Origin: an uncultured Clostridia bacterium
GTDB lineage: Bacteria > Bacillota > Clostridia > Christensenellales > Pumilibacteraceae
Assembly: GCA_934270565.1 (NCBI GenBank)
Contig: CAKQPR010000001.1
Coordinates: 213,498 to 277,497, forward strand
DNA length: 64,000 nucleotides
Direction of reading: 5' to 3'
The notes under the pieces were generated by a model. The model was not told the origin of the DNA. It worked only from the letters and a program-made list of their open reading frames with translations, and ran no database searches. Of this stretch, positions 8,062-16,316 are shown piece after piece; the first letter of the stretch is position 1; each line of letters begins with the position of its first letter. The position numbers and the translations under genes were made by a program.

Positions 8062-9015
8062 TCAGAAAACGTATTCCCGACCGTCCGGAAACACGTATTT
8101 ATACGTTTCGTTTCCGCTTTCGTCCGTTTCCGCGATTACTCTGAAACTGCCCGTTTTGTCGCCGGTTACGTATTTTACCTTTACTTCGTTGTCCGTTTCG
8201 TGCTCGACTTCGTACTTTCCTCTCGTCTCGCCGCGACGAAATTCGATCTCGTACGCGATCTCTTCTTTTCCGTTTTTATGCTCGCGTTCGAACTCGACTG
8301 CGGTTTGCTCGACAAGAACTCCGCCGCGATAAATCGAATATACGTATTCCGTTTCCGTCTCGCCCTCTTCAACGCTGTTTTCGCGTTCCATCTCGACGTA
8401 CGTGGTTTTGTCGGTTGCGTCGGCGTACGCGCGGATTCTGAGCTCGCTCTCGCGCTCGTCGTCTTCGGTTTCTTCGCTCCGCTTTCCCTCGACCGCGTAC
8501 TCTTTTCCGTCGATCGTTATTACTCCCGTAAGCGAGTACTCTTTCTCGATCTCTCCGTCGTCCTCTTCCGTCTTTACTTCCGTTTCGTCGTAATACATTA
8601 CGTAAACGACTTTTCGTCCGTCCATTCCGATCCCTTCGATCGTCATCTTTTTACCGTACGGATAGTTTTCGTCGTCGTTATCCCCGACGGTGGTTTTTAC
8701 GACGTCGTCACCTCCGAATCCGTCAAGCGCGCGGAAGTACTCGTTGAATTTTTCGGTCGCGGCTTTCCTCTCGTCCGTTTCGCCGCCCGCGTCGGCAGTA
8801 ACGGTAATCGTTTCGTGTCCGAGCTCGGCAAACGTACTCATTGCCGCAGCCGATACTCCCGTTCCGAGCAGCTTTACCGAAGACACCGCGCCTATTCCGT
8901 ACGCGTCCTGCGCGGATAAAGCCCGATCGGGTTTTGCCTTGCACCCCGCGAACGCAAACGCGACGATTGCCGCCGATAACGCGCACGCTACAACCGATAA
9001 AATTCTTTTTTTCAT
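8062..9015 (-). CDS. Lipoprotein duplicating the anti-sigma outer domain
   Basis: A 317-aa protein with a lipoprotein signal peptide (MKKRILSVVACALSAAIV, lipobox AFAGC with Cys24) joined to the same acidic outer domain as the neighbouring anti-sigma protein (from SAQDAYGIGAVSS). The two are identical over most of about 220 residues. The C-terminal 40 residues differ (ends KYVFPDGREYVF). It is thus an outer-leaflet copy of the sensor domain with no cytoplasmic part. It could compete for the ligand, dimerise with the anti-sigma domain, or be a protease decoy (inference). GGAGGCAAGTAAA gives a good ribosome site. It is the first gene of the lipoprotein-sigma-anti-sigma operon. Confidence 0.85.
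   Translation of the reverse strand: MKKRILSVVACALSAAIVAFAFAGCKAKPDRALSAQDAYGIGAVSSVKLLGTGVSAAAMSTFAELGHETITVTADAGGETDERKAATEKFNEYFRALDGFGGDDVVKTTVGDNDDENYPYGKKMTIEGIGMDGRKVVYVMYYDETEVKTEEDDGEIEKEYSLTGVITIDGKEYAVEGKRSEETEDDERESELRIRAYADATDKTTYVEMERENSVEEGETETEYVYSIYRGGVLVEQTAVEFEREHKNGKEEIAYEIEFRRGETRGKYEVEHETDNEVKVKYVTGDKTGSFRVIAETDESGNETYKYVFPDGREYVF
8143..8919 (-). repeat. 777-bp duplicated segment, copy in the lipoprotein gene
   Basis: Partner of 6427-7203 (offset 1716 bp, about 99% identical by eye). The duplicated region is entirely coding and stays in the same frame in both genes. Confidence 0.95.
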
Positions 9016-9143
9016 TTTACTTGCCTCCTTGGCGTCGATATTACGAAAGGATTTTTTGTCCCTTCGCCATATACAACAATCGAGAAAGGCGTTTTGTCGG
9101 TAAAAACGAAAAATTTTTTAAATATTTTTCTTATTACGCAAAA

Positions 9144-9170
9144 CGGCTCTTACCTGATTATTAAGAGCCG
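9144..9170 (-). terminator. Intrinsic terminator of trmL
   Basis: CGGCTCTTA and TAAGAGCCG form a perfect 9-bp stem with a 9-nt loop. On the minus strand TTTT follows. It lies just after the trmL stop codon. Confidence 0.7.
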
Positions 9171-9181
9171 CTTGAATTACG

Positions 9182-9643
9182 TTATTTTTGTCCGAAGAAA
9201 TCGTGCTGACGAAGCGCTTCGTAAATCACGATCGCGACGGAATTCGCGAGGTTGAGCGACCTGAGCGCACCGAACATCGGGATACGGATCGCGTGATCGT
9301 AGTCGCCGTAAATAAGCGGTTCGGGCAAGCCTTTCGTTTCCTTTCCGAACAGAATGAACGCTCCGTCGGGGAACGAAACGTCGGTATAAGCCTTCTTCGC
9401 TTTCGTCGTGGCGTAAAACATGGGCGCGCCGGCGTTTTTCTCTAAAAATTCGTCGAGCGAGTCGTAATAAACTATATCCACCTTATCCCAGTAATCGAGA
9501 CCCGCGCGCTTAACGGTGCGGTCGCTTATTTCGAACCCGAACGGGCGGACAAGATGAAGCCGTGTGTGAGTACAAGCGCAAGTTCGCGCGATATTACCCG
9601 TATTCTGCGGAATTTCGGGCTCGACAAGAACGACGTTAAGCAT
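9182..9643 (-). CDS. trmL: tRNA (cytidine/uridine-34 2'-O)-methyltransferase
   Basis: A 153-aa SpoU/TrmH-superfamily (SPOUT) enzyme that methylates the ribose of the wobble nucleotide of tRNA-Leu, using S-adenosylmethionine. It shows the family motifs in order: EPEIPQNTGNIARTC near the N-terminus, LFGKETKGLPE around residue 98, and RIPMFGALRSLNLANSVAIV, which forms the SAM-binding trefoil knot. Length and motifs match TrmL/YibK. It starts 39 nt after the GH20 gene and probably belongs to that transcript. The ribosome site (AAGG) is weak. Confidence 0.93.
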   Translation of the reverse strand: MLNVVLVEPEIPQNTGNIARTCACTHTRLHLVRPFGFEISDRTVKRAGLDYWDKVDIVYYDSLDEFLEKNAGAPMFYATTKAKKAYTDVSFPDGAFILFGKETKGLPEPLIYGDYDHAIRIPMFGALRSLNLANSVAIVIYEALRQHDFFGQK

Positions 9644-9682
9644 AAAAAACCTTATACGTATGCGTCTTTTCGCGACAATCGC

Positions 9683-11542
9683 TTAAAGAATAGACGTGGA
9701 AATGCTGAACGCGAAGTCGTTGTACGAAACGTTTCTTTCCTTGACGTTCTTCTCGTCGAACATACTCACGAACGCTTCGTCGAGTTGCGGAATCGAATCG
9801 ATTTTACCCGAAGCGTAATCGCCGAGAACGGAAGCGCAATGCTCGATACGCATTTTAAGCCCTCCGATACGATAGTCCTGAACCTCGAACCCGAACGGCT
9901 TGTTTTCGGCGTTCCACTGCGCACGGAACGCGCGATAGAACGCGTCGAGCTTTTTAAGAACGAGCTTATAGTCGTTTTTCACGAGCGCGGCTATTCCTTC
10001 GCGATCGCCCTTATTGTAAAGCTCGCGGGTTTTCGCGCCGAGGTTGTACTTGACCGCAAGCACTTCGCAAAGCGCGCGTTGCGTTTCGAACAGGTACGCG
10101 TATCTGCCCGATTTCTTGCCCGCCGCCGCGATTCTGCGCGCGTGACGGCGGTATCTTTCCTCCGCGCCGTCTATTGAAAGATCATCGAAGAGCCCCCCGA
10201 TCGGATCATTGTATAACATATATTTCGACGGGTTTTCAAAGCAATCCTTACCGTGATCGCCGCAGTTGTAATTGCTGCGGTCGAGCGCGAGGAAATCCTT
10301 CTCGTCCATGCCCGTAACCGCTTTGAATATTTTCTTGCAGTCGCGGTTGCCGCGCACCGTTTCGCTTGCCATACACAGCGTGGGAAGAACCGCGAGCGGC
10401 GAACACTCGGCGCCGTTGTCGCCCCACATCGTAATGAGAATTTTGTCAAGCCCGTTCTTTTTGCATGCCGTCATAGCCGATTTCGTAGTATAGCGACTTA
10501 CTTCGTTAAGCCCCGTAAACCCGACCCACGTCCACGCTCCGCCGGCAAACGAAATTTCGTTCCCGATCTGTCGGTGCATCTTTATCATGCGGTCGTAAAA
10601 TTTCGCATCGCCGTGGTAGTAATCCCAGTAAACGAGCCGCACGTTCTTCGGAAGCCCTTCGAGCGCGGCTACGTCGAGCTTTGCGTCGCCCTCAGGGTAA
10701 TACTCGCCGCCGAAGCAGAGTCTGAAGAACATATCGCTCCACATCATCGGCTTGAAACCGTACTTTTCGCAGATTCCGATCACGCGTTTGAGGTGCTTGA
10801 TGATGAGCTGCTGACGGGTAGCCGTCGCGCCGTGAAGATCCTCGTATTTACCGCGGCCGACAAGGTGCGCTTCGTCCATGCCGATATGAATCTTGTCCGA
10901 ACCTAACGCTTTGCGCATAGTCGCGATCATCTTTTCGATAAGCGCGTAAGTTTTTTCGTCGTCGATCAGAAGAATGTCGGATACGTCGTTGATTTCGGCG
11001 TACTCTTTCCATCTGAAAATCTGATTGAGGTGCGCGAGCGTCTGAATACACGGCACGATCTCGATACCGATTTTCGCGCCGAACGCGTCGAGCTCGCGAA
11101 GCTCGTCCACGGTGTATCTGCCGCGCATATATCCGAAACGCGGCTCGCCCTCGATTTCGTAGGTGTCCTCGGTGTACAGCATGAGCTGATTATATCCCAT
11201 CGCCGCGAGCGTGCGCATAAAATCTTTGACGAACTCAACCGTTCTTACGGCGTTACGCGAGCAGTCGAGCATTACGCCGAGCTCGTCCGGAGTTTTGCAC
11301 TCCTCCACCGTAAACTCGCCCTTATCGGCGTTTGCCTTTATGATCGTAAGCGCGCGGTTGAAAGCTGCGATCGTATCGTAAGCCACCTCGTATTTTTCGC
11401 CGTCGAAAGCGACTTTGAGATTGTCTCCCCTTTTCGCTTCCACGGTCGCGCCGTCCGCGCCTTCGCAGATTCCGAGCGTCTTCAAAATTTCGTCCGCGCT
11501 CGCTTTAATCTCTGCGGAAAGCCCGCGTAAATTCAGTTTCAT
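9683..11542 (-). CDS. GH20 exo-beta-N-acetylglucosaminidase (GcnA-like)
   Basis: A 619-aa glycoside hydrolase with no signal peptide, so probably cytoplasmic, acting on imported GlcNAc-ended oligosaccharides. The layout is a small N-terminal alpha/beta domain (1-85), a TIM barrel from about 86 (VMLDCSRNAVRTVEFV) and a helical C-terminal region. The catalytic GH20 pair is D223-E224 in IHIGMDEAH. LVYWDYYHG and FAGGAWTW, which shape the active site, also match the streptococcal GcnA type. GGAGG four nt before the ATG at 11542 fixes the start; an in-frame upstream extension is rejected. It has a consensus promoter and probably shares its mRNA with trmL. With the GH2 gene it points to host or dietary glycan use. 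Confidence 0.88.
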   Translation of the reverse strand: MKLNLRGLSAEIKASADEILKTLGICEGADGATVEAKRGDNLKVAFDGEKYEVAYDTIAAFNRALTIIKANADKGEFTVEECKTPDELGVMLDCSRNAVRTVEFVKDFMRTLAAMGYNQLMLYTEDTYEIEGEPRFGYMRGRYTVDELRELDAFGAKIGIEIVPCIQTLAHLNQIFRWKEYAEINDVSDILLIDDEKTYALIEKMIATMRKALGSDKIHIGMDEAHLVGRGKYEDLHGATATRQQLIIKHLKRVIGICEKYGFKPMMWSDMFFRLCFGGEYYPEGDAKLDVAALEGLPKNVRLVYWDYYHGDAKFYDRMIKMHRQIGNEISFAGGAWTWVGFTGLNEVSRYTTKSAMTACKKNGLDKILITMWGDNGAECSPLAVLPTLCMASETVRGNRDCKKIFKAVTGMDEKDFLALDRSNYNCGDHGKDCFENPSKYMLYNDPIGGLFDDLSIDGAEERYRRHARRIAAAGKKSGRYAYLFETQRALCEVLAVKYNLGAKTRELYNKGDREGIAALVKNDYKLVLKKLDAFYRAFRAQWNAENKPFGFEVQDYRIGGLKMRIEHCASVLGDYASGKIDSIPQLDEAFVSMFDEKNVKERNVSYNDFAFSISTSIL

Positions 11543-11576
11543 AATTCCTCCGTTCTCCTTTTTGTGCGTTAAAACG

Positions 11577-11605
11577 ATTATACCATATCCGCGCCGCAAA
11601 CGCAA
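11577..11605 (-). promoter_or_regulatory. Sigma-A promoter of the GH20 gene
   Basis: TTGCGT (11600-11605), 17 bp and TATAAT (11577-11582), with an extended -10 (TGG before TATAAT). The transcription start would lie about 28 nt before the start codon. Confidence 0.8.
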
Positions 11606-11664
11606 CGAAAAAGGGGTACATTTTTCGATATATTTTAGGCTTTTTTATTTGCACGAAAGGACAC

Positions 11665-11701
11665 AAAAAAGCAACCTCTATGCGGCGAGAAGTTGCTTTT
11701 T
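11665..11701 (-). terminator. Intrinsic terminator of the GH2 gene
   Basis: AAAAAGCAACTTCT and AGAGGTTGCTTTTTT pair around a short loop on the minus strand and end in T6. The symmetry makes it a likely bidirectional terminator. Confidence 0.85.
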
Positions 11702-11732
11702 GTACAAACGAAAAACGTATGTTTTATTGCGG

Positions 11733-13493
11733 TTATCCAAGCTTTTCGTAAGCTGCGGTTTCTGTCATCGCGGCGCGGATTTTTTCCACCGTTCCGGGTT
11801 TGAATTTGTCGCGGCGGTCGTAATAATAAAGTCCGTTCACTTCCTGCTCGACGTCGGTAAGCTGCGTGTAGCAGAACGCGCAGATTTTCGGGTTTTCTAA
11901 AAGAATTCCGACATAAGCGGCGAACTTGTCGGCGAGCGCCTCTTCCGTTTGGGGAATTTCGCCGTAAGCCCAGCCCGCGGCTTCGGGCGGCCATTTGAAC
12001 CCGCCGAACTCGCTGAGGAAATACGGCTCGCCGTGATAGTCCTGATCCATCGAATCGGGTACTTTCCCCGCCTCGAACGAAGCGAATTTCTCGCGGAATC
12101 TGTTAAGATCGCTTTCGTAATCGTGCACGTCGTAAATATCGGTCTGAACGTGATAATTCCAGCTGACGTCGATGACGGGGCGGGTGCGGTCGAAGCGTTT
12201 GGTTTCGAGGTAGACCTGACGAACGAGGTCGTTACTCTGCCAACGGCAGAAATAAACGAAGTTTTCGTTGAACGGGCACCAGCCGATAAGCGCGGGATGA
12301 TTGTAATCGCGCTTTACGGATTCGAGCCATTCGGGAAGGAAGTTCACGAAATTCGCGGGGTCGGAGTGATCGAAGCCCCAGTTCGGGTACTCGCCCCACA
12401 CGATATAGCCGAGCTTGTCGCAAAGATACAGGTATCTTCTCTCGAACACGCGTTCGTGAAGACGCGCGCCGTTGAAGCCGAACGCTTTTGAGCGCAGAAT
12501 GTCCTTTTCGAGCTCGTCGGCGGTTTCGGGCAGATAAACGCCCTTGCCGAAGTAGCCCTGATCGAGCACGAGCCGCTGAAATACGCGTTTGTCGTTGATT
12601 TTCAGCCCTTTATCGTCCAGCGAAAGCTTGCGAAGCCCGAAATACGATTTGACTTCGTCCTTTTCGCCGTTTGCCGAAACGGTGATTTCAAGGTCGTAAA
12701 GCTGAGGGTTTTCGATGCTCCAGAGTTTGATTTCGGAAAGCTCGAGCGTCGCTTCGCCATAGTTCACGCCGACAAGCTTTATCGTTTTTTCGCCGACTTT
12801 TCTGCCGCCGAACAGCGCCGAAAGCGTTACGGTTTTATCGCCGTTTCCGACGGTTTCGAGCCGGACATGAGCGCATTTATTGTCGGGATCGGGAGTTATG
12901 CGTACCGATTCGAGGTAATTTTCGCTTACCTCTTCGAGCCAGACCGACTGCCATATTCCCGTCGAGCGAGTGTACATGCAGCCGTAAGAATTAGTTTTCG
13001 GCGACTGTTTGCCGGACGGTTGTCTGCCGTCGCGGGCGTCGCCGTAAACGTGTACTATTATTTCGACCTCGCCGTTTTCGATATAGTCGGTAACGTCCAC
13101 CGTAAACGGCGTATAACCGCCCTTGTGTTCGAGAACGTGCCTGCCGCCGAGGAAAACATTTGCGGTATGAAAAACCGCTTCGAAATTGACAAGATAGCGC
13201 TTGTGCGGCTTTTTGTCTATTTTCAGCACTTTGCGGTACCGGCACGCCACTATAAAGTCCTTTTTGCCTATGCCGGAAAGCTCGCTTTCGGGGCAGAACG
13301 GAACGTTGATTTTAAGCGGAAAATCGTTTTCGATGACGTATTCCCTGCCCCATTTCGGGTTGGATGCGAGGAAGTGCCGCTCGAGAACTTCGGGGTGGTT
13401 CGGACAAAGCGCGAAATCCCATTCGCCGTTAAGGCAAGTCCATTTTTCGCGGACGAGCTCGGGGCGCGGATACTCTGTACGGTAAATTTTCAT
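11733..13493 (-). CDS. GH2-family glycoside hydrolase (beta-glucuronidase/galactosidase type)
   Basis: A 586-aa enzyme without a signal peptide. It has a jelly-roll sugar-binding domain (about 10-195), an Ig-like domain (195-290) and a TIM barrel (300-586). The acid/base Glu is E410 in GWCPFNENF and the likely nucleophile is E495 in FLSEFGG; both fit GH2. It lacks the C-terminal domains of long LacZ enzymes. Exact substrate (beta-galactoside, beta-glucuronide, beta-mannoside) cannot be told from motifs. The ribosome site is weak (AGAGGCAGAAA). It has its own promoter and terminator, so it is separate from the GH20 unit downstream on the same strand. Confidence 0.88.
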   Translation of the reverse strand: MKIYRTEYPRPELVREKWTCLNGEWDFALCPNHPEVLERHFLASNPKWGREYVIENDFPLKINVPFCPESELSGIGKKDFIVACRYRKVLKIDKKPHKRYLVNFEAVFHTANVFLGGRHVLEHKGGYTPFTVDVTDYIENGEVEIIVHVYGDARDGRQPSGKQSPKTNSYGCMYTRSTGIWQSVWLEEVSENYLESVRITPDPDNKCAHVRLETVGNGDKTVTLSALFGGRKVGEKTIKLVGVNYGEATLELSEIKLWSIENPQLYDLEITVSANGEKDEVKSYFGLRKLSLDDKGLKINDKRVFQRLVLDQGYFGKGVYLPETADELEKDILRSKAFGFNGARLHERVFERRYLYLCDKLGYIVWGEYPNWGFDHSDPANFVNFLPEWLESVKRDYNHPALIGWCPFNENFVYFCRWQSNDLVRQVYLETKRFDRTRPVIDVSWNYHVQTDIYDVHDYESDLNRFREKFASFEAGKVPDSMDQDYHGEPYFLSEFGGFKWPPEAAGWAYGEIPQTEEALADKFAAYVGILLENPKICAFCYTQLTDVEQEVNGLYYYDRRDKFKPGTVEKIRAAMTETAAYEKLG

Positions 13494-13575
13494 TTTCTGC
13501 CTCTTTTTGCGACCGATCGTCGCTGTTGTTCTTTTGCGGTTTCGGGCGAGTTTTTCGCCGTCCGCTTACGATATT

Positions 13576-13605
13576 ATGATAACATATTTTACTCCGTTAG
13601 GTCAA
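13576..13605 (-). promoter_or_regulatory. Probable sigma-A promoter of the GH2 gene
   Basis: TTGACC (13600-13605), an 18-bp spacer and TATCAT (13576-13581) on the minus strand, about 85 nt before the start codon. Confidence 0.6.
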
Positions 13606-13739
13606 GCGCGCGTATCGACTTATTCTATTCTTTATTTTACCGTTTCTACTGTTTTCGTCCGATTGCGGTATTAAAAATACGATTTTCGTTGCAAACGCGC
13701 TCGAAAAACCGCCGATTTTTATCAGCTTTTCACCGATTT

Positions 13740-14392
13740 TCGATATAGCGCGGTATTGCGGAGTGAGCGGTGAGCCCGCCGGCAAGGCACGAAGCCCGCG
13801 CGGGCGAGACGGATGAGGGAAAATCGCGATAGCGGACAATATCTTGCCTCCCTTGTGTAAAGGGCGCGACGCGGCGGTGCGAAGCACCGTAAAAACAGTA
13901 CACAGGTTACTGTTTTTAGCCAAAGCGGCGAAGTAGCTATGCTACGAGCCGGGGGTAGCTACGAGTGTGAGCGTTAGCGAACCGAGTAGCGGTAGGATTG
14001 TTTTAACACAACTATAATTCGTACAGCTACTTTACAATCCCCCACCCACCTGCGGTGGGAGCCCCCTTCCGCGCAATGTGGGCCTTAAAATGTCCGCTTG
14101 CGCGGATTTTTAATGGTATACCGTTCCGTAACGTTCGTGTTCGTTCCCGCCTTGGTCTCGACTTCGTTCGAGATGATGGGGCTAAGTACCGTTTAGCAAG
14201 GTTGGCGGCGGGGCGAGGGCGCCCCGCCCTACCGAGGCGAAGTACAACATTTCAAACAAATACTTGCCATCGGGGGCTTCCCCGACGGGCGGACGAGGGC
14301 GTCCGCCCCTACCACATCCTATCAAAGTAAATACAGGCATCGCCGACTTCCCTTCCGTAGCCGACTTCCCTGCCATCGTCGCAGAATAACCG
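13740..14392. repeat. Intergenic repeat island (R5, R6, R4, R3)
   Basis: An R5 copy (about 13845-14085) is split by an R6 element (13864-13949). R4 follows at about 14140-14235, with an associated GGGGCGAGGGCGCCCC palindrome near 14212, and R3 at 14285-14312. The segment 13606-13739 shows nothing I can assign. Confidence 0.8.
13864..13949 (+). repeat. R6 hairpin element, copy 1 (86 bp)
   Basis: It runs from GCGCGACGCGG to CTACGAGC. Three hairpins: GGTGC-GAA-GCACC, AAAAACAGTA..TACTGTTTTT and GTAGC-TAT-GCTAC. The stems differ from other copies by paired changes. It sits inside an R5 element. Confidence 0.85.
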
Positions 14393-14423
14393 AAAAGCGG
14401 GAGGTAGATGACTACCTGCCCGC
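14393..14423 (-). terminator. Intrinsic terminator of the YwmB/M23 operon
   Basis: GCGGGCAGGTAG-TCAT-CTACCTCCCGC followed by TTTT on the minus strand. A smaller GCGGC/GCCGC hairpin lies closer to the stop codon at about 14466-14482. Confidence 0.7.
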
Positions 14424-14487
14424 CGTTCGGAAAAGGAAAAAGAAGATGAAGAAAAGAATGGACCTCGGCGGCTAAGCCGCGGATACC

Positions 14488-15105
14488 CTATTTATTGATC
14501 TCGACGTCCACATATTCGAGCGGATCGACGAGCGCGCCAGCACTGCGCATTTCGAGATGAACGTGCACTCCGTCGCCGATTTCGGTGAGCATCGTGCCCG
14601 CAACGCCTATGGCGTCGCCTTTGGCTACTCTTGCTCCGGCTTCGACGGAAGCCGACCCGAGCGACTTATAAACGGAAGTGATGCCGTTGTCGTGATTTAT
14701 CGTGATCACCGTGCCTTCGAGCGTGGTTACTTCCACCGAAGCGACCGTTCCGTCGGCGATAGCGCTTGCGGTTGCACCCTCGCTTACGGCGAAGTCGACG
14801 CCGTTATGCGTTTTCCACATATTGAGCGACGGCATATAGGTTAGCGAATCGAGAGATGCGGCGCGAACGAGCGTTCCGCCCTCGACGGGGAGTCCGTAAG
14901 TCACCACTTCCGGCTTCGTTACGGGCGTAACCGGCTCGGGATCGGACGGTTTTTCGATTACCGAACCGCCGTTTTCGCGATTGCTTACGACCGCCGCTAC
15001 GGTTATCGTTACCGCGAGCACGATCAGCGACACTATGCCGACGATCGCGTAAATCAACGTCTTTTTGTTCTTGGATTTTGCTGCCTGACTTGAATAGGTT
15101 TTCAT
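14488..15105 (-). CDS. SpoIIQ-like M23 (LytM) membrane protein
   Basis: A 205-aa protein with a short cytoplasmic N-terminus, one membrane helix (about 17-40), a Pro-rich linker (52-66) and an outer LytM/M23 domain. The zinc ligands are all present: H100 and D104 in HNGVDF, and H183 in HVHLE. In Clostridia the forespore protein SpoIIQ has this architecture and keeps the catalytic residues, binds SpoIIIAH and helps engulfment (family knowledge). The YwmB-like gene upstream and the spore genes elsewhere favour a SpoIIQ role over a general cell-wall endopeptidase. It is the second gene of a two-gene unit with a 74-nt gap and has a GGAGG ribosome site. Orthology to SpoIIQ is inferred. Confidence 0.7.
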   Translation of the reverse strand: MKTYSSQAAKSKNKKTLIYAIVGIVSLIVLAVTITVAAVVSNRENGGSVIEKPSDPEPVTPVTKPEVVTYGLPVEGGTLVRAASLDSLTYMPSLNMWKTHNGVDFAVSEGATASAIADGTVASVEVTTLEGTVITINHDNGITSVYKSLGSASVEAGARVAKGDAIGVAGTMLTEIGDGVHVHLEMRSAGALVDPLEYVDVEINK

Positions 15106-15179
15106 TGTTGTTTCCTGCCTCCGTGCAATGATTATCGACCGAAATTTCAGGTTTATACGCGTTTTTCAAAAAAATTTTT

Positions 15180-15602
15180 TCAGTAGCTGCCTTTAAGAAG
15201 CGGACTGCCCGCCGCAACCGAGTCGCCGCGCACCGCGATCATAACGTTTACCGTGCCGTAAACGGTTTGCTCGCCCTTGCCGCAATACGGCGAATAAGCG
15301 TAATATATCTTCGTCTTTCCGACGGTTTCCACTCCCGCTACCGTCGCGCGCGACTTTTCGAGCATGCCGAGCGCGGTCTGCTCGCCGCCGCGGGTATCGA
15401 TACGCTCGTATACGCCGCGAACGCCGAGCATCGGAATTCGGTCGTAAATCGTTTCTTCGTCGTGCGTGCCGTAAACGGTGTAAGTTCCGTTACGCCAAAC
15501 AGAACACAGCCCGCCCGAATACAGCCGCGAGCCGACTGCAACCGCGATTATTCCGATAAACGCGAAAAGCCTGAGTATGTGAATTTTGTCGGTGGGTTTC
15601 AT
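15180..15602 (-). CDS. YwmB-like exported/membrane protein
   Basis: A 140-aa protein with one N-terminal hydrophobic segment (about 10-28, RLFAFIGIIAVAVGSRLY) and a small outer domain. The C-terminal part (KIYYAYSPYCGKGEQTVYGTVNVMIAVRGDSVAAGSPLLKGSY, here given only as a region near residues 100-140) resembles the end of the YwmB-type domain seen beside sporulation genes in Bacillota. Similarity is by pattern memory, not alignment. ATG at 15602 was chosen for GGAGACGGAAGA just upstream. Its position before the SpoIIQ-like gene fits, because ywmB also lies near spoIID/spoIIQ in Bacillus. Confidence 0.5.
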   Translation of the reverse strand: MKPTDKIHILRLFAFIGIIAVAVGSRLYSGGLCSVWRNGTYTVYGTHDEETIYDRIPMLGVRGVYERIDTRGGEQTALGMLEKSRATVAGVETVGKTKIYYAYSPYCGKGEQTVYGTVNVMIAVRGDSVAAGSPLLKGSY

Positions 15603-15663
15603 TCTTCCGTCTCCCCTGCGTGTTTGCATATTCGATTGTTGACAGGCAAAACGGATTTTATAC

Positions 15664-16200
15664 GTTAGGGGGAGCGTTCCGCTTGGTTGACGGGCGGACG
15701 AGGAACGCCCCTACTGCGCTCTATCGAAAGTAAGTGCGGGCATCGCCGACTTGCCCGCAGGGGCTCCCTGCTCGCTCCCGCGAGATTTCTCGACTGCGCT
15801 CGAAATGACGGGGCGAAATACCATTACGCGAGGTTGGCGGCGGGGCGAGGGCGCCCCGCCCTACCGAGACGGAAAACGACATATCAAACGCGCATTTGCC
15901 CGCCGCGTTATACCTGCGGGCGGACGAGGGCGTCCGCCCCTACCTAATAATGATAAATTCCCCTCATTCGTCACTCGGTTCGCTTCGCTCACGCTCGTGC
16001 CACCTTCCCCCCGAGGGGGAAGGCTTAAACGATGTCACTTCTTAACGTCATTTCGACCGAAGCGTCAGCGGAGTGGAGAAATCCCCCGCGGAAGTCCGCC
16101 GATAACGATACTACTTGCAATATTTTCGACCATATTTGTCGGCGCAGCCGACGGTAGGGCGGCTCGCCGTCGGGCGTACGGGAAACGACCTTTTTAAGGT
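15664..16200. repeat. Intergenic repeat island (R3, R4, R1, R2)
   Basis: R3-like pieces at 15690-15715 and 15910-15942, the 31-bp-repeat relative at 15740-15770, R4 at 15772-15865, an R1 half (CACCTTCCCCCCGAGGGGGA) at 15963-16028 and a full R2 at 16040-16185. I see no gene. Confidence 0.8.
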
Positions 16201-16260
16201 TATTATAGCGGCACGACCGCTCTTTCCCGAAAAAAAATTCGGTTTTGGGGTGCGGGAGAC

Positions 16261-16289
16261 TTGAAATTACGGAAAAAAATTGGTATAAT
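16261..16289 (+). promoter_or_regulatory. Sigma-A promoter of ade
   Basis: TTGAAA (16261-16266), 17 bp and TATAAT (16284-16289), with an extended -10 TGG. The start codon follows 28 nt later, leaving room only for the ribosome site and no purine riboswitch. Confidence 0.9.
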
Positions 16290-16316
16290 AGTAGAAATAA
16301 CGCAGGAGGCGGACGT

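Noticed and set aside
15106..15179. Forespore (sigma-F/G) promoter before the SpoIIQ-like gene
   Set aside because: GTATA is present, but the expected -10 sequence at the right spacing is not.
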